Assembly: GCA_018269055.1 (NCBI GenBank)
Contig: JAFDVI010000020.1
Span: forward strand, 310,001-374,000
Reading direction: 5' to 3'
DNA: 64,000 bases
Source: Acidobacteriota bacterium
GTDB taxonomy: Bacteria > Acidobacteriota > Blastocatellia > RBC074
Shown: positions 1-10,200 of the stretch, one piece after another
Position numbering within the stretch: the first letter of the stretch is position 1
How the letters are laid out: each line of letters opens with the position of its first letter
The notes under the pieces: model-generated
Told to the model about the DNA's origin: nothing
Seen by the model: only the letters and a program-made list of their open reading frames with translations
Databases searched by the model: none
Position numbers and translations under genes: made by a program

Positions 1-1004
1 CCGCCGCGCACGAATCCATCGCGCGCCAGTTCAATGAAATACCGCGCGGGAACGAATGCCGAAATCCATCGAATGCCCGCCGGAATGTTCGACACAGGGA
101 AGATGAATCCCGACAGCAAAAAGGACAGCAGGAATTGCACGCCCGCGACGGCCTGAATGGCGGCGGCTTGATTGGGAATCGAAACGCCGACCATCACGCC
201 GAAACTGACGTTGCAGAAAAAGTACAGTGCCGTTCCCACCAACAGCGGCGTCGGATCGCCAGCGATTTTCAAATCGAACAGCGGTATGGAAACCAGCAAC
301 GCCAGCACCCATTCGGCAGCCGCGATAATGAAATACGCAGCGATTTTGCCGAGCAGGAATTCGTGCGCCGAAATACTGGACACATACACTTGCAGAATCG
401 TTTTCTGTTCCCCTTCGCGTGACATGGCCAGCGCAGCCAGCAGCGGCGGAAACAACGCCAGCACAACGGCGAACGCGCCCGGCCCGATGAACTTTCTGGA
501 AGAAGCGCCGGGGTTGTACCACATGCGCGTTTCGGCCTTGATGGCGGGTTTGGTGTCAGCGGCGACGTTCAACTGCGCGGCAAACGCGTTGGTCAGCGCC
601 GCCGCCTGCCCGCGCATGCTGTTGGCGGTGTTGGCGTCCACGGCGTCAAGCAACCATTGCACCTCGGCGGATTGGCCGCGCAGGTAATCGCGCTCGAAAT
701 TTTCGGGAATCACCACCACCGCGCGCGCCTGTTCCGACGACATCATTTCTTCCGGTCGTTTGCCGGGTTCGGCTGGCACAACGCGAAACGTCAGCGAAGC
801 GCCCAACAGGTCAATGTATTGGCGCGACAGCGGCGAACGGTCGTAATCCTGCACGACAACGGCAACGCCTTTGACGGAAAATGACAGCGCCGTTCCCAGC
901 AGCGCCAACAAAATCAGCGGCAAAACCAACGCCAAGGCCACCGTCAGTTTGTCGCGAAACACCTGTGTCAGTTCTTTGCGCGCCTGGGCGATAATTCGTT
1001 TCAT
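1..1004 (-). CDS. ABC-2 type transporter permease (C-terminus beyond the window)
   Basis: The reading frame is open from an ATG at 1002-1004 to the window edge, about 334 residues, so the C-terminus is missing. The product starts MKRIIAQARKEL and has one N-terminal membrane span (about residues 20-40, rich in L, V and A). A large extracytoplasmic domain of about 130 residues follows, then a run of hydrophobic segments ending in FPVSNIPAGIRWISAFVPARYF. This is the usual layout of ABC-2 exporters of the YbhR/YhhJ type. The stretch upstream of the ATG (TTGGAGGAAT) is a good ribosome binding site. It lies downstream of the matching ATPase, adaptor and outer membrane genes, so it is inferred to be the membrane channel of that export system. 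The substrate cannot be told. Confidence 0.88.
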   Translation of the reverse strand, partial: MKRIIAQARKELTQVFRDKLTVALALVLPLILLALLGTALSFSVKGVAVVVQDYDRSPLSRQYIDLLGASLTFRVVPAEPGKRPEEMMSSEQARAVVVIPENFERDYLRGQSAEVQWLLDAVDANTANSMRGQAAALTNAFAAQLNVAADTKPAIKAETRMWYNPGASSRKFIGPGAFAVVLALFPPLLAALAMSREGEQKTILQVYVSSISAHEFLLGKIAAYFIIAAAEWVLALLVSIPLFDLKIAGDPTPLLVGTALYFFCNVSFGVMVGVSIPNQAAAIQAVAGVQFLLSFLLSGFIFPVSNIPAGIRWISAFVPARYFIELARDGFVRG

Positions 1005-1017
1005 ATTCCTCCAAGAA

Positions 1018-1101
1018 AGTAGGGCAACCTGCCGAGGTTGCCTGGCATAAGCGAGAGACACATTTGAAGCAAGCAGAGCAACCTCGGCAGGTTGCCCTAC
1101 T
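1018..1101. repeat. REPIN-like palindromic element 1
   Basis: Two inverted arms of 24 bases (1018-1041 and 1078-1101) match perfectly. Each arm begins AGTAGGGC and contains its own hairpin (GGCAACCT, loop GCCG, AGGTTGCC). A GTAG head plus a hairpin, doubled in inverse orientation, is the REP doublet (REPIN) architecture. The element sits between the ABC ATPase and permease genes. Its GTAG head supplies the TAG stop codon of the ATPase at 1097-1099. Confidence 0.8.
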
Positions 1102-3121
1102 CTAGCGCGGCCACTTTGCCTTCTTTTCTGGCCTGTTCGACGATGGCGATGAAAACGTCTTCCAGCGAAAATCGCTCTTCGTGTGCACTGGTCACCGCAA
1201 TGCCGTTTCCGCCCAGGCGTTGCCGCAAACGGCCGATTCCCGCCTTCGCGTCTTCATCCACGATCACGTGCAACCGGTCGCCGAACAGCGACACGCGCCA
1301 ACGATCCATTTCGGTTTTCAGCAAATCCGCCGCGTGTTGCGGTTGATCGGTAATCAATTCGATCAAGTGGCCAGTTTGCGCGGCTTTGATTCCGCTCGGC
1401 GTGCCTTCGGCAACCAGTTCACCCGCGACCATAAACCCCAGCCGGTTGCACTGTTCGGCTTCTTCCAGGTAATGCGTCGTGACCAGCACGGCGACGCCTC
1501 GATCCGCCAGTTGGTTGATCATTCGCCAGAACGCGCGGCGCGCCAGCGGGTCAACGCCCGAAGTCGGTTCGTCCAGAAAGAGCACGCTCGGTTCGTGCAT
1601 GATCGCCGCGCCAAAAGCTACGCGTTGTTTCCAACCGCCGGGCAATTCGCCTGTCAGCATTTGCCCGCGGCCTTCCAAACCGGAAAATTCCAACACCCAG
1701 CGTTTCTTTTCTTCGCGCTCTTCGGGCGGGACCTGATACACGCCCGCGAAAAATTCCAGGTTGTCATTGATCGTCAAATCGTCGTAGAGCGAAAACTTCT
1801 GCGACATATAGCCAATGCGGCGGCGCAGAAAGCTGGAGCGCAAACTTCCCTGCTCTCCGGCCAGTTCCATTTCGCCATCCGATGGAGCGAGCAAACCGCA
1901 CAGGATTTTGATCGTCGTGGTTTTGCCCGCGCCGTTCGCTCCCAGCAAGCCGTAAATTTCGCCGTATTTGACTTCGATGTTGACGTCTTTGACGGCGTGA
2001 AAACCGCCGAAGCGTTTGTGCAAATGCCGCGCGCCGATGGCGATTGCGCCGGGATCGCGCTCGCGAAATTGCCGCCGCTGCGGAAACGGCGAAGCGTTCG
2101 GTTCGCCGTTCAAATCGCGCAGGATCGAAACAAAGGCGTTTTCCAATGTCGGCAAGCCGCTGCCGATTTCCAGCACTTCAATGTCCGACGCGCCCAGCGT
2201 CTTTCGCGTCAACGCTTCGCCAAGCTTCAAATCCTTGACCATCAAATCCAACCTGTCACCAAATCGCTGCACGTCGTCAATTTCCGCCACCTTGCCCAAC
2301 ACTTCTTCTGCCTGACTAAGCTTTGATGCGCGAACTTCCAGCCGATGCAATCCCAAGCCTTCGCGAATTTCGGCGGGCGTGCCGATTTGATGAATCGCGC
2401 CGTCGTGCATCAACGCGGCGCGCGTGCAGCGTTCGGCTTCGTCGAGGTATGGCGTGGCAACGACGATGGTCATGCCGTCCGCCGACAGCCCTGCGAGCGT
2501 GTCCCAGAATTCGCGGCGCGAAACCGGATCAACGCCCGTCGTCGGTTCGTCCAGCAACAACAGCTTCGGTTCGGTAATCAGCGCACACGCCAGCGCCAGT
2601 TTTTGCTTCATGCCGCCGCTGAGTTTGCCCGCCAACCGATCTGTGAACCGATCCATATCAAACAACTTCAGATACTGATTGCCGCGCTCGTTGATTTCCC
2701 GGTTGCGCAGCTTTCGCAACTGGCCGACGTAGCGCAGGTTTTCTGCAACACTCAAGTCCTGATACAGGCTGAACGTTTGCGTCAGGTATCCGATCAGCGA
2801 ACGCGCATCGCGCGCCGTTTGCCCGTACACCGTCGCCGTGCCTGCGGTTGCAGCCATCACGCCGCCCAGAATCTGAAAGATCGAAGTTTTGCCTGCGCCG
2901 TCCGGCCCGATGATGCCGAAGATTTCGCCGCGCCGGATTTCCAGATCAACGCCGCGCACGGCTTCCAGCGCGCCGTAGCTTTTCCGCAATCCGCGAATGC
3001 TGATGGCAGCTTCGGCGAAGGCCATGTTTGGAGTTCCGCCTTTAGACGGCTGCGCTTGTTCGATCAGTTCTTTCCGCCTGAAGGCGGGACTCCAAACGGC
3101 CGTTTCAATCAATGCGCTCAT
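1097..3121 (-). CDS. ABC transporter ATP-binding protein with two fused nucleotide-binding domains
   Basis: 674 residues with two complete ABC domains, like the YbhF/RbbA-type ATPases that pair with ABC-2 permeases. Domain 1 (about residues 37-270) has Walker A GPDGAGKTS, signature LSGGMKQ and Walker B LLLLDEPTTGVDP. Domain 2 (about 345-590) has GANGAGKTTT, the altered signature LPGGWKQ and VLFLDEPTSGVDP. The start at 3121 is favoured by AAGGAGA six bases upstream. The next ATG (3025, MAFAEAAISIRG) has no such site, although it is where homology would be expected to begin. Residues 9-32 between them are encoded by a palindromic element that lies in frame. The stop codon is provided by another such element. 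It powers the efflux system encoded around it. Confidence 0.93.
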   Translation of the reverse strand: MSALIETAVWSPAFRRKELIEQAQPSKGGTPNMAFAEAAISIRGLRKSYGALEAVRGVDLEIRRGEIFGIIGPDGAGKTSIFQILGGVMAATAGTATVYGQTARDARSLIGYLTQTFSLYQDLSVAENLRYVGQLRKLRNREINERGNQYLKLFDMDRFTDRLAGKLSGGMKQKLALACALITEPKLLLLDEPTTGVDPVSRREFWDTLAGLSADGMTIVVATPYLDEAERCTRAALMHDGAIHQIGTPAEIREGLGLHRLEVRASKLSQAEEVLGKVAEIDDVQRFGDRLDLMVKDLKLGEALTRKTLGASDIEVLEIGSGLPTLENAFVSILRDLNGEPNASPFPQRRQFRERDPGAIAIGARHLHKRFGGFHAVKDVNIEVKYGEIYGLLGANGAGKTTTIKILCGLLAPSDGEMELAGEQGSLRSSFLRRRIGYMSQKFSLYDDLTINDNLEFFAGVYQVPPEEREEKKRWVLEFSGLEGRGQMLTGELPGGWKQRVAFGAAIMHEPSVLFLDEPTSGVDPLARRAFWRMINQLADRGVAVLVTTHYLEEAEQCNRLGFMVAGELVAEGTPSGIKAAQTGHLIELITDQPQHAADLLKTEMDRWRVSLFGDRLHVIVDEDAKAGIGRLRQRLGGNGIAVTSAHEERFSLEDVFIAIVEQARKEGKVAALE
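3026..3097. repeat. REPIN-like palindromic element 2, in frame inside the ABC ATPase gene
   Basis: Inverted arms at 3026-3049 and 3074-3097 agree at 21 of 24 positions, and the three differences are transitions. Each arm starts GTTTGGAGT and carries a small hairpin (CCGCC, TGAA, GGCGG in the right arm). On the gene strand it encodes VWSPAFRRKE at one end and PSKGGTPN at the other. It lies after about eight native codons and keeps the frame open. Confidence 0.82.
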
Positions 3122-3139
3122 CGTTGTCTCCTTCCTGGG

Positions 3140-4345
3140 CTATCGTTTCGACGCAATCCATTGATCGCCTATGACCAGCACTTCGCCGTCGGCAGGCATG
3201 CCGGGTTTGGCGAAGCCCTGCGGATTGGTCAGTTGCAATTTCACGCCGACGACTTGTTTGACGCGGTCATCCTGGAAGTACGTGTTTTCCGGCGTGAACG
3301 ACGCCTGCGGATCAATGCGCGCGACGGTGGCATCCAGCGGTTGGTTCGGATTGGAATCCAAAAACACGCGCGCCAATTGCCCCGTGCGTACGCGACCGAT
3401 TTCGCCTTCGGGAATGAACGCTCGCAGGTATATCTGCCCCGGATTCAGGATCGTCAAAATCGCGCCGCCCGGCGAAACAATCTCCCCCGGTTCGGCGGAG
3501 CGCGTTGCCACCGTGCCGTCAAACGGCGCGGTGATTTGCAAATCGCTGCGGTCGGCTTCGGCTTCCTGCAACTGCGCGCGGCTGTGCGCGACTTCGGCTT
3601 CGGCGGATTGAATGTCCGATTGCGCCTGCAAAATTTGTTGTTCGACGGATGCGGCCTGCGCTGCCCGAATCGCCGGATTGTCCAGGTTCGCTTTTGTCGC
3701 CAGCAATGCGCCGCGCGCGGCTTCGACCTGTTTGCGCGCCGCTTCGACGACGGCTTTGTGCGCCTGCGCGGCGGTTCGCGCCTGTTCCCCATCACGCGCG
3801 GGGACGTCGCCTTGATCGGCCAATGTCGTGAATCGTTCTTCGTCCGCGCGCGCCTGCCGGTAATCCGCTTCGGCTTTCGCCAGCGAAGCTTCCGCGGAAG
3901 CAACGACGGCTTGCGCCTGGCTGACGCGGCCTTCGGCGTCAACGCGCGCCTGATTCACGCCCAACCGGCTTTGTTCCAGTTGCGCTTGCAGCACGGCGAT
4001 TTGCTGGCGCGAAACCCTTAACTTGGCTTCGCTGCGTTCGACGTTCGATTGTTCCTGCTGCACCCGCGCGTTGAGCTGTTCGTCGTCTAAAACAGCGACG
4101 ACTTGCCCGGCCTTGACGTGATCGCCTTCGCGGACGGTGATTTCGCGTATGCGTCCGGAAGTTTTTGCGGCGACAACGGCATCGTCGCTTTCAATGCGCC
4201 CGCTGACCGCAATAATTTCTTTCGCGTCAGACGGTTTGCGCAGGAAAAACCACCAGGCGGCTGCTCCACTGAGCAATGTGGCGAGAAGAATTACTCGCGC
4301 GATTTTTTTCTTACGGTTCTTGTTTTCGTTGTTGCTCTTGGTCAT
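3140..4345 (-). CDS. HlyD-family periplasmic adaptor (membrane fusion protein)
   Basis: 401 residues. An N-terminal basic patch (NKNRKKK) and one membrane span are followed by a lipoyl-type half motif (IREITVREGDHVKAGQ), a long alpha-helical hairpin rich in A, Q, E and R (about residues 90-245), the second lipoyl half (ITAPFDGTVATRSAEPGE) and a beta-barrel region. It should link the inner membrane ABC exporter to the TolC-like channel encoded just upstream. The start at 4345 has the strong site AAGGAGG. A longer reading from 4426 would only add residues encoded by a palindromic repeat, so I reject it. Its stop lies 18 bases before the ATPase start, which fits one operon. Confidence 0.92.
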   Translation of the reverse strand: MTKSNNENKNRKKKIARVILLATLLSGAAAWWFFLRKPSDAKEIIAVSGRIESDDAVVAAKTSGRIREITVREGDHVKAGQVVAVLDDEQLNARVQQEQSNVERSEAKLRVSRQQIAVLQAQLEQSRLGVNQARVDAEGRVSQAQAVVASAEASLAKAEADYRQARADEERFTTLADQGDVPARDGEQARTAAQAHKAVVEAARKQVEAARGALLATKANLDNPAIRAAQAASVEQQILQAQSDIQSAEAEVAHSRAQLQEAEADRSDLQITAPFDGTVATRSAEPGEIVSPGGAILTILNPGQIYLRAFIPEGEIGRVRTGQLARVFLDSNPNQPLDATVARIDPQASFTPENTYFQDDRVKQVVGVKLQLTNPQGFAKPGMPADGEVLVIGDQWIASKR

Positions 4346-4366
4346 ACGTTCCCTCCTTCTGAAATC

Positions 4367-4466
4367 CTGGGTACGCACGCTTCTAGCGTGCAGACACGGC
4401 AGGTCGCCCATTTCTTGCCACTGCATGAGCAGAAAAAGCTCGCACGCTGGAAGCGTGCGTACCCAG
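4367..4466. repeat. REPIN-like palindromic element 3 (GGGTACGC head)
   Basis: Arms of 25 bases at 4367-4391 and 4442-4466 match at 24 positions. Each reads CTGGGTACGCACGCTT followed by the closing half of a hairpin (GCACGC with GCGTGC). It fills the space between the TolC-like and adaptor genes and begins four bases after the TolC stop codon. A sister element with the same head lies at 55428-55533. Confidence 0.82.
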
Positions 4467-4469
4467 AGG

Positions 4470-6167
4470 TTAGCGGCTGGCCAACGCGACGTTGTTGCTG
4501 ACCAGCGTGGTGGACATCGCGCGCTGAAGCTCAGCGGCGGCTTTGGTGTAATCGGTCAACGCTTTCAGTTCGCGTCCGCGTGCAGCCGACAAGGCGTTTT
4601 GCCGATCCAGCACGAAATAATTTGTGGATTGTCCGCCGTCGAATTTGCGCTGCTCGCTTTGATATTGAAGCTCCGCGTTGACGCGGGAATTTGTCGCGGC
4701 TTCGACACGGCGTTTGGCGGTTTCGACCGCTTGCAGCGCGTTGCGGACTTCAACTTCGATGGTTTGTTCGATGCGCTGGCGTTCGGTGTCCAGCTTGCGG
4801 CCTTCGGCCAATGCGCGCCCGTACTGCGCTTTGGCCGTGTGATTGCCGAGCGAGAAGTTGATCGAAACGCCCACGCGAAACGTGCGGTAATCGTTGCCAA
4901 ACAGATTGCCCAGGCTCTGCCCATATCCGCCGATGAATTTGTCGGGCGTTGAGCCGAAATCCATTGGCGACAGCACCGGCAACCCCGCGGCTTGGGAAAG
5001 TTGATTGATCCGGTCGAACAACTGTTGATTGCTGCTGACAATCGGATTGACGGTTGTGCGCTGTTTGCCCGCCAAACCGGATATGCCGTAACCGGCAATC
5101 AAATTGACCTGCGGTTTGGTTTGGTCGTGAAAATACTCGACGTCAATTTTGTTCAAATCCTTGCGCACGCGGTATTGCTCCAATTCCTGGCGATTGTTGA
5201 ACGCCAGCCGGATTGCATCTTCCGCGGGTAACGTTGGTTCGGGTTTCAGTTGCGGTTGTTCGGCAGGGACGAGCGCCGAGTTCCATTGCTCGCCGTTTCC
5301 CGCTGACAGCATCAACGCCTTCAACCCATTTTCGGCACGCTGAATCGCTTCGATGGCGGCTTCGGCTTCATCCACGCGGCGTTCGACTTCAACGCGCGCG
5401 GAAACGACATCCGCCGGAGCCAGCGTTCCCTGTTTGACCAACCGTTCGTTGTGTTCCAGTTGCGTGCGCGCCAGTTCGACCGATTCGTGTTTGATGTCGG
5501 CATCGCGGCGCGCAAAGACCAAATCCCAGTAGGCGCGCTCGACGCTGGCGATGATTTCAATCGCGCGTTGGCGAAACTGGCTGTCCGAAAGATCAAGCTG
5601 TTTTTTGGCAATGCGAATCTGGCGGCGTTCGGCGTCAATCTTTCGATTGCGAAACAGCGGTTGGGTGAATTCCACCGCCAGCCGCGACGTGAATTGCGGG
5701 TTCAGCGAATTGAACAGGTTGTCGCTGGTGGCGCGGCTTTGGTCGTAACTGACGCTGACCTGACTTCCCTGCCACGGCAAACGCTTCGTCAACATCGTCG
5801 AGCCGGTGAATTCCGTCGTCTGCAACCGACCGTTTTCGCCGCCCATTAAAATTGAAGCCACAGGAGTGGTTTGCCGCTGGTAATACACGCTGTTGGTCAG
5901 CGTCGGGTCATACACGCCTTTGGCTGCGCGCAAATCGAATTCGTTCAATTGGGTGTTGATGCGTTCGATTTCGATGTCGCGATTGTTTTCCAGCGCCATC
6001 ATCACCGCATCGCGCAACGTCAGGTTGATCTGTTTGTCCGCCGCGACGCCGACGCGCGCTGCCGGTTGCTGCGATAAACCGGGTTGTGCAACCAGAACGA
6101 CCAACAACAAACCGAAGAGTTGTTGCAGCCAGCCACTGATTTTATGAGCATTTCTACTTCTAAACAT
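4470..6167 (-). CDS. TolC-family outer membrane efflux protein
   Basis: 565 residues, beginning with a signal peptide ([15 protein letters not shown], cleavage near residue 33). Two long helical repeats follow with the usual outer membrane efflux protein pattern: [20 protein letters not shown] near the N-terminus and [19 protein letters not shown] in the middle, each with long coiled-coil stretches rich in A, R, E and Q. The length is slightly above that of TolC. It should form the outer membrane and periplasmic exit duct for the adaptor and ABC exporter encoded downstream. This also indicates a diderm cell envelope. Confidence 0.92.
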   Translation of the reverse strand: MFRSRNAHKISGWLQQLFGLLLVVLVAQPGLSQQPAARVGVAADKQINLTLRDAVMMALENNRDIEIERINTQLNEFDLRAAKGVYDPTLTNSVYYQRQTTPVASILMGGENGRLQTTEFTGSTMLTKRLPWQGSQVSVSYDQSRATSDNLFNSLNPQFTSRLAVEFTQPLFRNRKIDAERRQIRIAKKQLDLSDSQFRQRAIEIIASVERAYWDLVFARRDADIKHESVELARTQLEHNERLVKQGTLAPADVVSARVEVERRVDEAEAAIEAIQRAENGLKALMLSAGNGEQWNSALVPAEQPQLKPEPTLPAEDAIRLAFNNRQELEQYRVRKDLNKIDVEYFHDQTKPQVNLIAGYGISGLAGKQRTTVNPIVSSNQQLFDRINQLSQAAGLPVLSPMDFGSTPDKFIGGYGQSLGNLFGNDYRTFRVGVSINFSLGNHTAKAQYGRALAEGRKLDTERQRIEQTIEVEVRNALQAVETAKRRVEAATNSRVNAELQYQSEQRKFDGGQSTNYFVLDRQNALSAARGRELKALTDYTKAAAELQRAMSTTLVSNNVALASR

Positions 6168-6218
6168 TCTCCCTCCTTCTTTCTTTTCCTAGCGCGGTTT
6201 TCCGCGTCATCAATTCAG

Positions 6219-6281
6219 GTTCAGAGTTCACGCTTCAGCGTGTCAAAATTCATTCTTCACGCTGAAGCGTGAACTCTGAAC
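6219..6281. repeat. REPIN-like palindromic element 4 (GTTCAGAGT head)
   Basis: Perfect inverted arms of 24 bases at 6219-6242 and 6258-6281. Each begins GTTCAGAGT and contains the small hairpin CACGCT/AGCGTG with a two-base loop. It separates the STAS gene from the TolC-like gene. The right arm is read as coding sequence and supplies the last ten codons and the TGA of the STAS gene. The head matches element 13 inside the gene at 53616-55364. Confidence 0.85.
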
Positions 6282-6558
6282 GTTTCAGATGAAGTGCGAT
6301 TTGTTCAACCAGCGCCTTCATCACCACATCGGCGGCAACCAGGGCCGCGCCCGCCCTGGCCATTTGCGTCAACAACTGTTTGCCAGCGTCATCCACGTAG
6401 GTGACTTCAGCCAGCTCGACCCTGATCAGGTTCGGTTGCAAAAGGGAAACGGCGTTCCGCCAACACCGTTCCAGTTCTGAGGTCCATTCCCCGGCAAGCC
6501 TGCCAGCCAGTTTGAAAGTCAACGAACTTTCGTCACCTTGTTCAGTAATCTTCAGCAT
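6250..6558 (-). CDS. STAS-domain protein (anti-sigma factor antagonist-like)
   Basis: 102 residues with the STAS fold pattern: a first strand (SLTFKLAGRLAGEWTSELERCW), then a strand and helix (LIRVELAEVTYVDDAGKQLLTQMARAG). The conserved serine or threonine that is phosphorylated in SpoIIAA-type proteins would fall at the DDAGKQLL turn, where I see aspartate and alanine, so regulation by phosphorylation is doubtful. The ATG at 6558 is chosen because the fold starts there. A longer reading from 6651 would overlap the upstream gene. The C-terminus (RSEFTLQREE) is made by a palindromic repeat arm, so the native end has probably been replaced. It lies at the head of the efflux operon, but its role there is unknown. 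Confidence 0.75.
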   Translation of the reverse strand: MLKITEQGDESSLTFKLAGRLAGEWTSELERCWRNAVSLLQPNLIRVELAEVTYVDDAGKQLLTQMARAGAALVAADVVMKALVEQIALHLKRSEFTLQREE

Positions 6559-6607
6559 CTTTCCGTCTCTCTTTCTTCGAGCTTTCTCCTGATCGTTGGT
6601 CTTTCTG

Positions 6608-7036
6608 TTATCGGTAATCCACGCATCCGGCTGCGGCTTTGGCGGCAGCATACGCGTCCAGCGGTGACAGCATCACGATCAACATCCAGATCGGAATGGT
6701 AATCAATGTGCAGATCAATCGCTTTAACCACCCCTTTGCGCTTTGCGCCGATGTCCGAGCCGACATGCTTTCGGCAACAATCCGTATCAACTGCCCCGAA
6801 TAAGTCGTGTAGCTTTCAGGACTGGCAGTACAAGGCTGAAAGGCGGAGCCACGTTCCAGCGGTTTCGTTTCGTTGCTACCCGCAAAAGTCAGGTCGGTCG
6901 AAGTGGCGTAGCTGTTGCCTTGTCTTGCTCCGCAGTGGCGGCAAAATTTGTCGCGGTCGCGCAATTCGGCTGTGCAATCGCAACATCGCCGTAACCCGAT
7001 AGTTTCTGTCATTTCTTTCAACTCGTGCACTAACAT
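6608..7036 (-). CDS. Small membrane protein with an N-terminal zinc ribbon
   Basis: 142 residues. Two Cys pairs near the N-terminus (CCDCTAEL and CRHCGARQ) make a zinc-ribbon of the kind found on many small regulatory membrane proteins. A polar linker of about 60 residues is followed by one or two hydrophobic segments (LICTLITIPIWMLIVMLSPL). The start at 7036 follows GGAGGAGCG, a strong ribosome binding site. It is the first gene of the group leading to the efflux genes. I do not recognise a named family and propose no function. Similar ribbons occur at the N-termini of the kinase-like protein at 15705 and the RDD protein at 49595. Confidence 0.72.
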   Translation of the reverse strand: MLVHELKEMTETIGLRRCCDCTAELRDRDKFCRHCGARQGNSYATSTDLTFAGSNETKPLERGSAFQPCTASPESYTTYSGQLIRIVAESMSARTSAQSAKGWLKRLICTLITIPIWMLIVMLSPLDAYAAAKAAAGCVDYR

Positions 7037-7262
7037 CGCTCCTCCTTTCGAGCATTTTGCTTTCGTTCAACCCAACCACTTCGTTTCGACGACGCGGAAT
7101 AGGGCAATGCGCTTGCCAAAGCGGGAAAAGAACTTCCGGTAACCCATAAAAGGCTGAAAACAGAGGACTTGTATTGAGGAAAGGTATAGAAAGAGGCGAG
7201 TGCCGAAGCCAAGTGCCGAAGCGCTTTACGCCGAGATTCCGGCACGCGCCGACATTTCGGCG

Positions 7263-10200
7263 TTAACTTTGGCGGCCAATGCCGAGTTTTTGCATTTTGG
7301 ATTGCAGGGTGGTGCGCTTCATTCCCAGCCGAGCCGCGGCACCTTGCGGCCCACCCACGACCCAATTGGTTTCTTCCAGCGCGCGCAGGATGTGTTCGCG
7401 TTCGGCGTCTTGCAACGTGGCGAGTTCGGTGATGGGCGCGGGTTCTGAGGATTTGAGTTCCGCCATGGAAACTTCCAGGTTGTCGCCGCGGGTCAAAATC
7501 ACTGCGCGTTCGATGAAGTGCTCCAATTCGCGTACGTTGCCCGGCCAGTGGTAATTGACCAGCGCGGTCATCACCTCGGCAGGAATGGCCGTAATCTGTT
7601 TTTTCAACCGGCGCGCATATTTCTGGGTGAAAAATCGCGTTAGCGCAGGAATGTCTTCGCGGCGCTGGCGAAGCGGCGGAATGAAAATGGGAAAGACATT
7701 CAGCCGGTAATACAAATCGCTGCGATACTTGCGGTCGGCGACCATTTGTTCCAGGTCGCAATTGGTGGCGGCGATCAACCGTACATCCACCTTTTGCGTG
7801 CGCGTGCTGCCCAGGCGTTCAAATTCCTGCTCCTGCAGAACGCGCAACAGCTTCGGTTGCAAATCCAGCGGAATATCGCCGACTTCGTCCAGAAACAGTG
7901 AGCCGCGATTGGCCAGTTCGAAGCGTCCTGCGCGCTGCGAAATCGCGCCGGTGAACGCGCCTTTTTCGTGGCCGAACAATTCGCTTTCCAGCAAGCCGGT
8001 CGGAATCGCCGCGCAGTTGATTTTGACCAGTGTGCGTTCGCGGCGATTGCTCAGGTCGTGAATGGCGCGAGCGATCAATTCTTTGCCGGTGCCGGTTTCG
8101 CCACAGATCAACACGGTGGAATCGGTCGGCGCAACGGTTTCGACCTGCTTCAGGATGCGTTTGAACATCTGGCTTTCGCCAATCAACTCTTCGAAGTTGT
8201 GTTCAGTGCGGATTTCGTTTTCGAGGTAGAGTTTTTCGCTCGTGAGTTTATTTTTGAGAGCTTCAATTTCGCGGAAAGCCAGTGCGTTTTCGACCGCAAT
8301 TGCAACCTGACTGGCAACCTGGCAAAGCAATTCTTTCTCATCTTCCGCGAGATTGGCTTCGCGATAGCTGGCAACTGCCAGGGTGCCGAGCTTCCGGCCG
8401 TGCGCGATCAGCGGGACAACGCCACCGGATTGGAGTCCGGCAGCTCGGAACCGTTTGCTGAAATCTGATTGAAACCGCTGCTCGTCAATGCGGTCGTGAA
8501 AGATAGGTTCTCCGCGAGTGAAGGCCGCACCGCTGAGCGAACCGTCGAGCGGCATCAGTGTTCCTTCTTCGATGGTGAATTGTTTATCCAGGGAATCGTA
8601 AGAGTAGGCCCGCAATTGATTTGTGTCAGGGTCGTAAAGCGCCAACCCGACCACATCGTGGCGGGAGATTTGACGCAAAGACGTCGAAATGATTTGCATC
8701 AGGCTGCGCAGATCAAGATGCGAAACCACGGCGTTATTGATTTCCAGCAACAGTTGCCGGCGGTCGGATTGGCGTTTCGCTTGTCCTTCCGCAGCATGCG
8801 CGCGTTCAAAGTTCAGCGCGTTTTCCACCGCAATCGCGATCTGATTGGCAACCTGGCAAAGCAGTTCTTTTTCAGATTCGGAAAAACCGTTTTCATTAAA
8901 CCCGGCAATTCCGAGCGTGCCAAGTTTACGGCCATGCGCGATCAGCGGAACGATGCCGCCGGATTTGAGACCCGCAGCGCGGAACTTTTCGCTCAACACC
9001 GACTGAAATCGCTCCTCGTCAATCTGGCCATGGAAAATCGGCTGCCCGGTTGTGAAGGCCAGGCCGCTGAGCGAAGTTTCAAGCGGGACTGGTGTTCCCT
9101 GCTCCATTCCAAATTGCTGGTTGGAGAAACTGTAAGAGTAAGCACGCAATTGGTTGATTTCGGGATCGTACAGCGAAAGCCCGACGATTTCGTGATGCAA
9201 TACCTGCTGCAAATTGGCTGCCATTACGCGCACTAACTCGTGCAGATCAAGTTGGGAAACGACGGCGTTGTTGATCTCCAGCATCAACTGCAAGCGCTCG
9301 GATTGACGTTTTGCCTCTTCTTCAGCAGCGCGCGTTCGCTCGAAGTTGAGCGCGTTTTCAACCGCGATGGCGATCTGGTTGGCGCTCTGGCAAAGCAATT
9401 CCCTGTCTTCTGCGGAAAAGGCGAATGGCCGCTTGCTGGCAACGCCCAAAGCGCCCAGCTTGCGCCCGTGGGCGATCAGCGGAATGTTGCAGGCCGACCG
9501 CAAACCGGCTTCGTATGACAACCTGGTGAATTCGGACGGAAACCGTTCCAGATCAAATTCATCCAGAAAGATTGGTTCGCCTGACGTGAACGCCACTCCC
9601 ATCGCACTGCCTTCGAGCGCGATCAGATAACTTTCCTCCACCAGGTTCATTTGCTCCGGAAAGTCCGTCATGACCACGCGCAACTTGTTGCTCTCCGGAT
9701 CGTATAGCGCCACGCCCGTGGTGTCGTTATAAATCGTCTTACGCAAAGTGCGGGAAACAACTTGAAGCAATTCATGCAAATCAAGCTGCGAGACAACAGC
9801 GTTATTGATTTGCAGCACGGTGCTCAACCGGTCGGATTGATGTGTGGCTTCCTGCTTGGCTTCCCGCGCGCGCTCAAAATTCAAGGAATTGTCCACGGCA
9901 ATAGCAATCTGCCCGGCAATCTGGGCAAGTAACTGCTGATGCTCTTCGGGAAAAGCGTCTTCGCGTAAACTTGCCACCCCAAGCACGCCGAGCTTGCGGC
10001 CATGGACGATCAAGGGCACACACCCTCCCGATAAAGCACCGGCTTCTGCCAACCGTCTGGTAAATTCCGAAAGAGCAACCGTCGGATCAATCCGATTGAA
10101 AAAGACCGGTTGCCCGGAAGTGATCGCCAGACCGGCCAGACTGCCTTTCATTGGCACTGGCATCCCTTCTTCAATGGTAAATCGTTTGTCAGGGAAGTCG

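Noticed and set aside
2345..4021. Open frame of 558 codons on the plus strand across the ABC ATPase and adaptor
   Set aside because: It is antisense to two clear genes and low in sequence complexity typical of coding regions.
4346..4426. Longer N-terminus for the HlyD-like adaptor
   Set aside because: The added residues come from palindromic element 3, and a strong ribosome binding site precedes the ATG at 4345.
7037..7262. Possible sigma54 boxes (CGGCAC and TGGC words) before the zinc-ribbon gene
   Set aside because: The GG and GC pairs are not spaced correctly by one or two bases in any alignment, so no site can be supported.
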